NCBI GenBank assembly: GCA_022385805.1
Contig: MU277692.1
Span: forward strand, 124,001-188,000
From: Pilatotrama ljubarskyi
Taxonomy: Eukaryota; Basidiomycota; Agaricomycetes; Polyporales; Polyporaceae
Direction of reading: 5' to 3'
Length of the DNA: 64,000 nt
In this document: positions 63,790 to 64,000 of the stretch, piece after piece
How positions within the stretch are numbered: position 1 is the first letter of the stretch
How the letters are laid out: each line of letters begins with the position of its first letter
Made by a program: the position numbers and the translations under genes
Notes under the pieces: model-generated
What the model was told of the DNA's origin: nothing
Databases searched by the model: none
Seen by the model: only the letters and a program-made list of their open reading frames with translations

Positions 63790-64000
63790 CTCTGAGGCAA
63801 TATTGAGAGCCCGGCGTACTGTACAAAGGAGCGTCTGCTCTGGGAGACCCAGAGTCTGGGGGAGGGGTTACGAGAGCACGGCAAGTTTATAGGGAGAGCG
63901 GCCAGGGCATGATGGGAGTGGATGGACGATCGGCATAAACGATGGCGACAGTGTCCAGACGATCGGAAACACATCTTCAGGTCCCCGATGGCCAAGATTC
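63790..64000. other. Upstream flank of the last gene
   Basis: A putative minus-strand TATA-like element is present (TATAAACTTG read on the minus strand at about 63882-63891). Nothing else is visible before the window end. Confidence 0.35.

Noticed and set aside
1..64000. tRNA, rRNA, CRISPR or complete transposon
   Set aside because: No T-loop plus acceptor pairing, rRNA block, repeat-spacer array, transposase or long terminal repeat could be found by eye; small or degenerate ones may still have been missed.

Overview
The window is nuclear DNA from a filamentous basidiomycete fungus, probably a wood-decay polypore (the order is an inference from gene families and codon style). The signs are GC-rich coding DNA, genes broken into many short exons by introns of about 50-65 nt, and families typical of Agaricomycetes: an F-box/leucine-rich protein, DUF6533-like and seven-helix membrane proteins, a membrane-anchored LysM protein, a multi-exon P450, a QDE-1-type RNA-dependent RNA polymerase and a large P-loop NTPase/nuclease protein.

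Layout. 1-2978: no gene seen. 2979-7316 (+): importin-9/Kap114-like karyopherin with three non-GT introns. 7709-9388 (-): Arg/Ser-rich protein, head-to-head with malic enzyme 1 (9631-11986, +). 14227-15726 (+): F-box protein. 16738-17319 (+): truncated, broken copy of proteasome subunit alpha-5. 17514-18827 (-): inositol monophosphatase, head-to-head with an intact 994-residue P-loop NTPase with a C-terminal nuclease-like domain (18944-22287, +). 22527-23962 (-): tRNA-dihydrouridine synthase 2 with three single-base frameshifts. 24151-25455 (+): RCC1-repeat protein. 25783-27271 (-): single-pass cell-surface-type protein. 28762-31604 (+): CorA-type Mg2+ transporter. 32690-34987 (-): cytochrome P450. 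37520-41899 (-): RNA-dependent RNA polymerase. 43061-44640 (+): histone-deacetylase-fold amidohydrolase. 45489-47228 (+): DUF6533-like membrane protein. 47809-48940 (+): U1A/U2B''-type snRNP protein. 49229-51337 (-): malic enzyme 2. 51724-52505 (+): LysM membrane protein. 52832-55428 (+): relic of a four-activity RNA-repair polyprotein. 56257-57543 (+): adenosine kinase. 57986-59853 (-): C2H2 zinc-finger protein. 61779-62120 (+): small protein of unknown function. 62525-63789 (-): seven-helix membrane protein.

Themes. Most genes are single-copy housekeeping or regulatory genes with no operon-like logic; several pairs share short divergent promoters. Three features stand out. (1) RNA biology is over-represented: RNAi polymerase, U1A/U2B'' protein, Arg/Ser-rich protein, a decayed RNA end-repair enzyme and a decayed tRNA-modifying enzyme. 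(2) Splicing is unusual: microexons of 9, 17, 15, 12 and probably 9 nt, one of which carries the catalytic DYDGD motif of the RNA polymerase, plus AT-AC-like and GC-AG introns in one gene. (3) Three genes are broken next to intact neighbours (proteasome alpha-5, DUS2, RNA-repair polyprotein), which suggests ongoing gene loss, although sequencing error has to be excluded for DUS2.

Gene models were built by hand by matching reading phases across candidate splice sites. Junctions called phase-consistent were checked; a few start codons and internal junctions are marked as unresolved.
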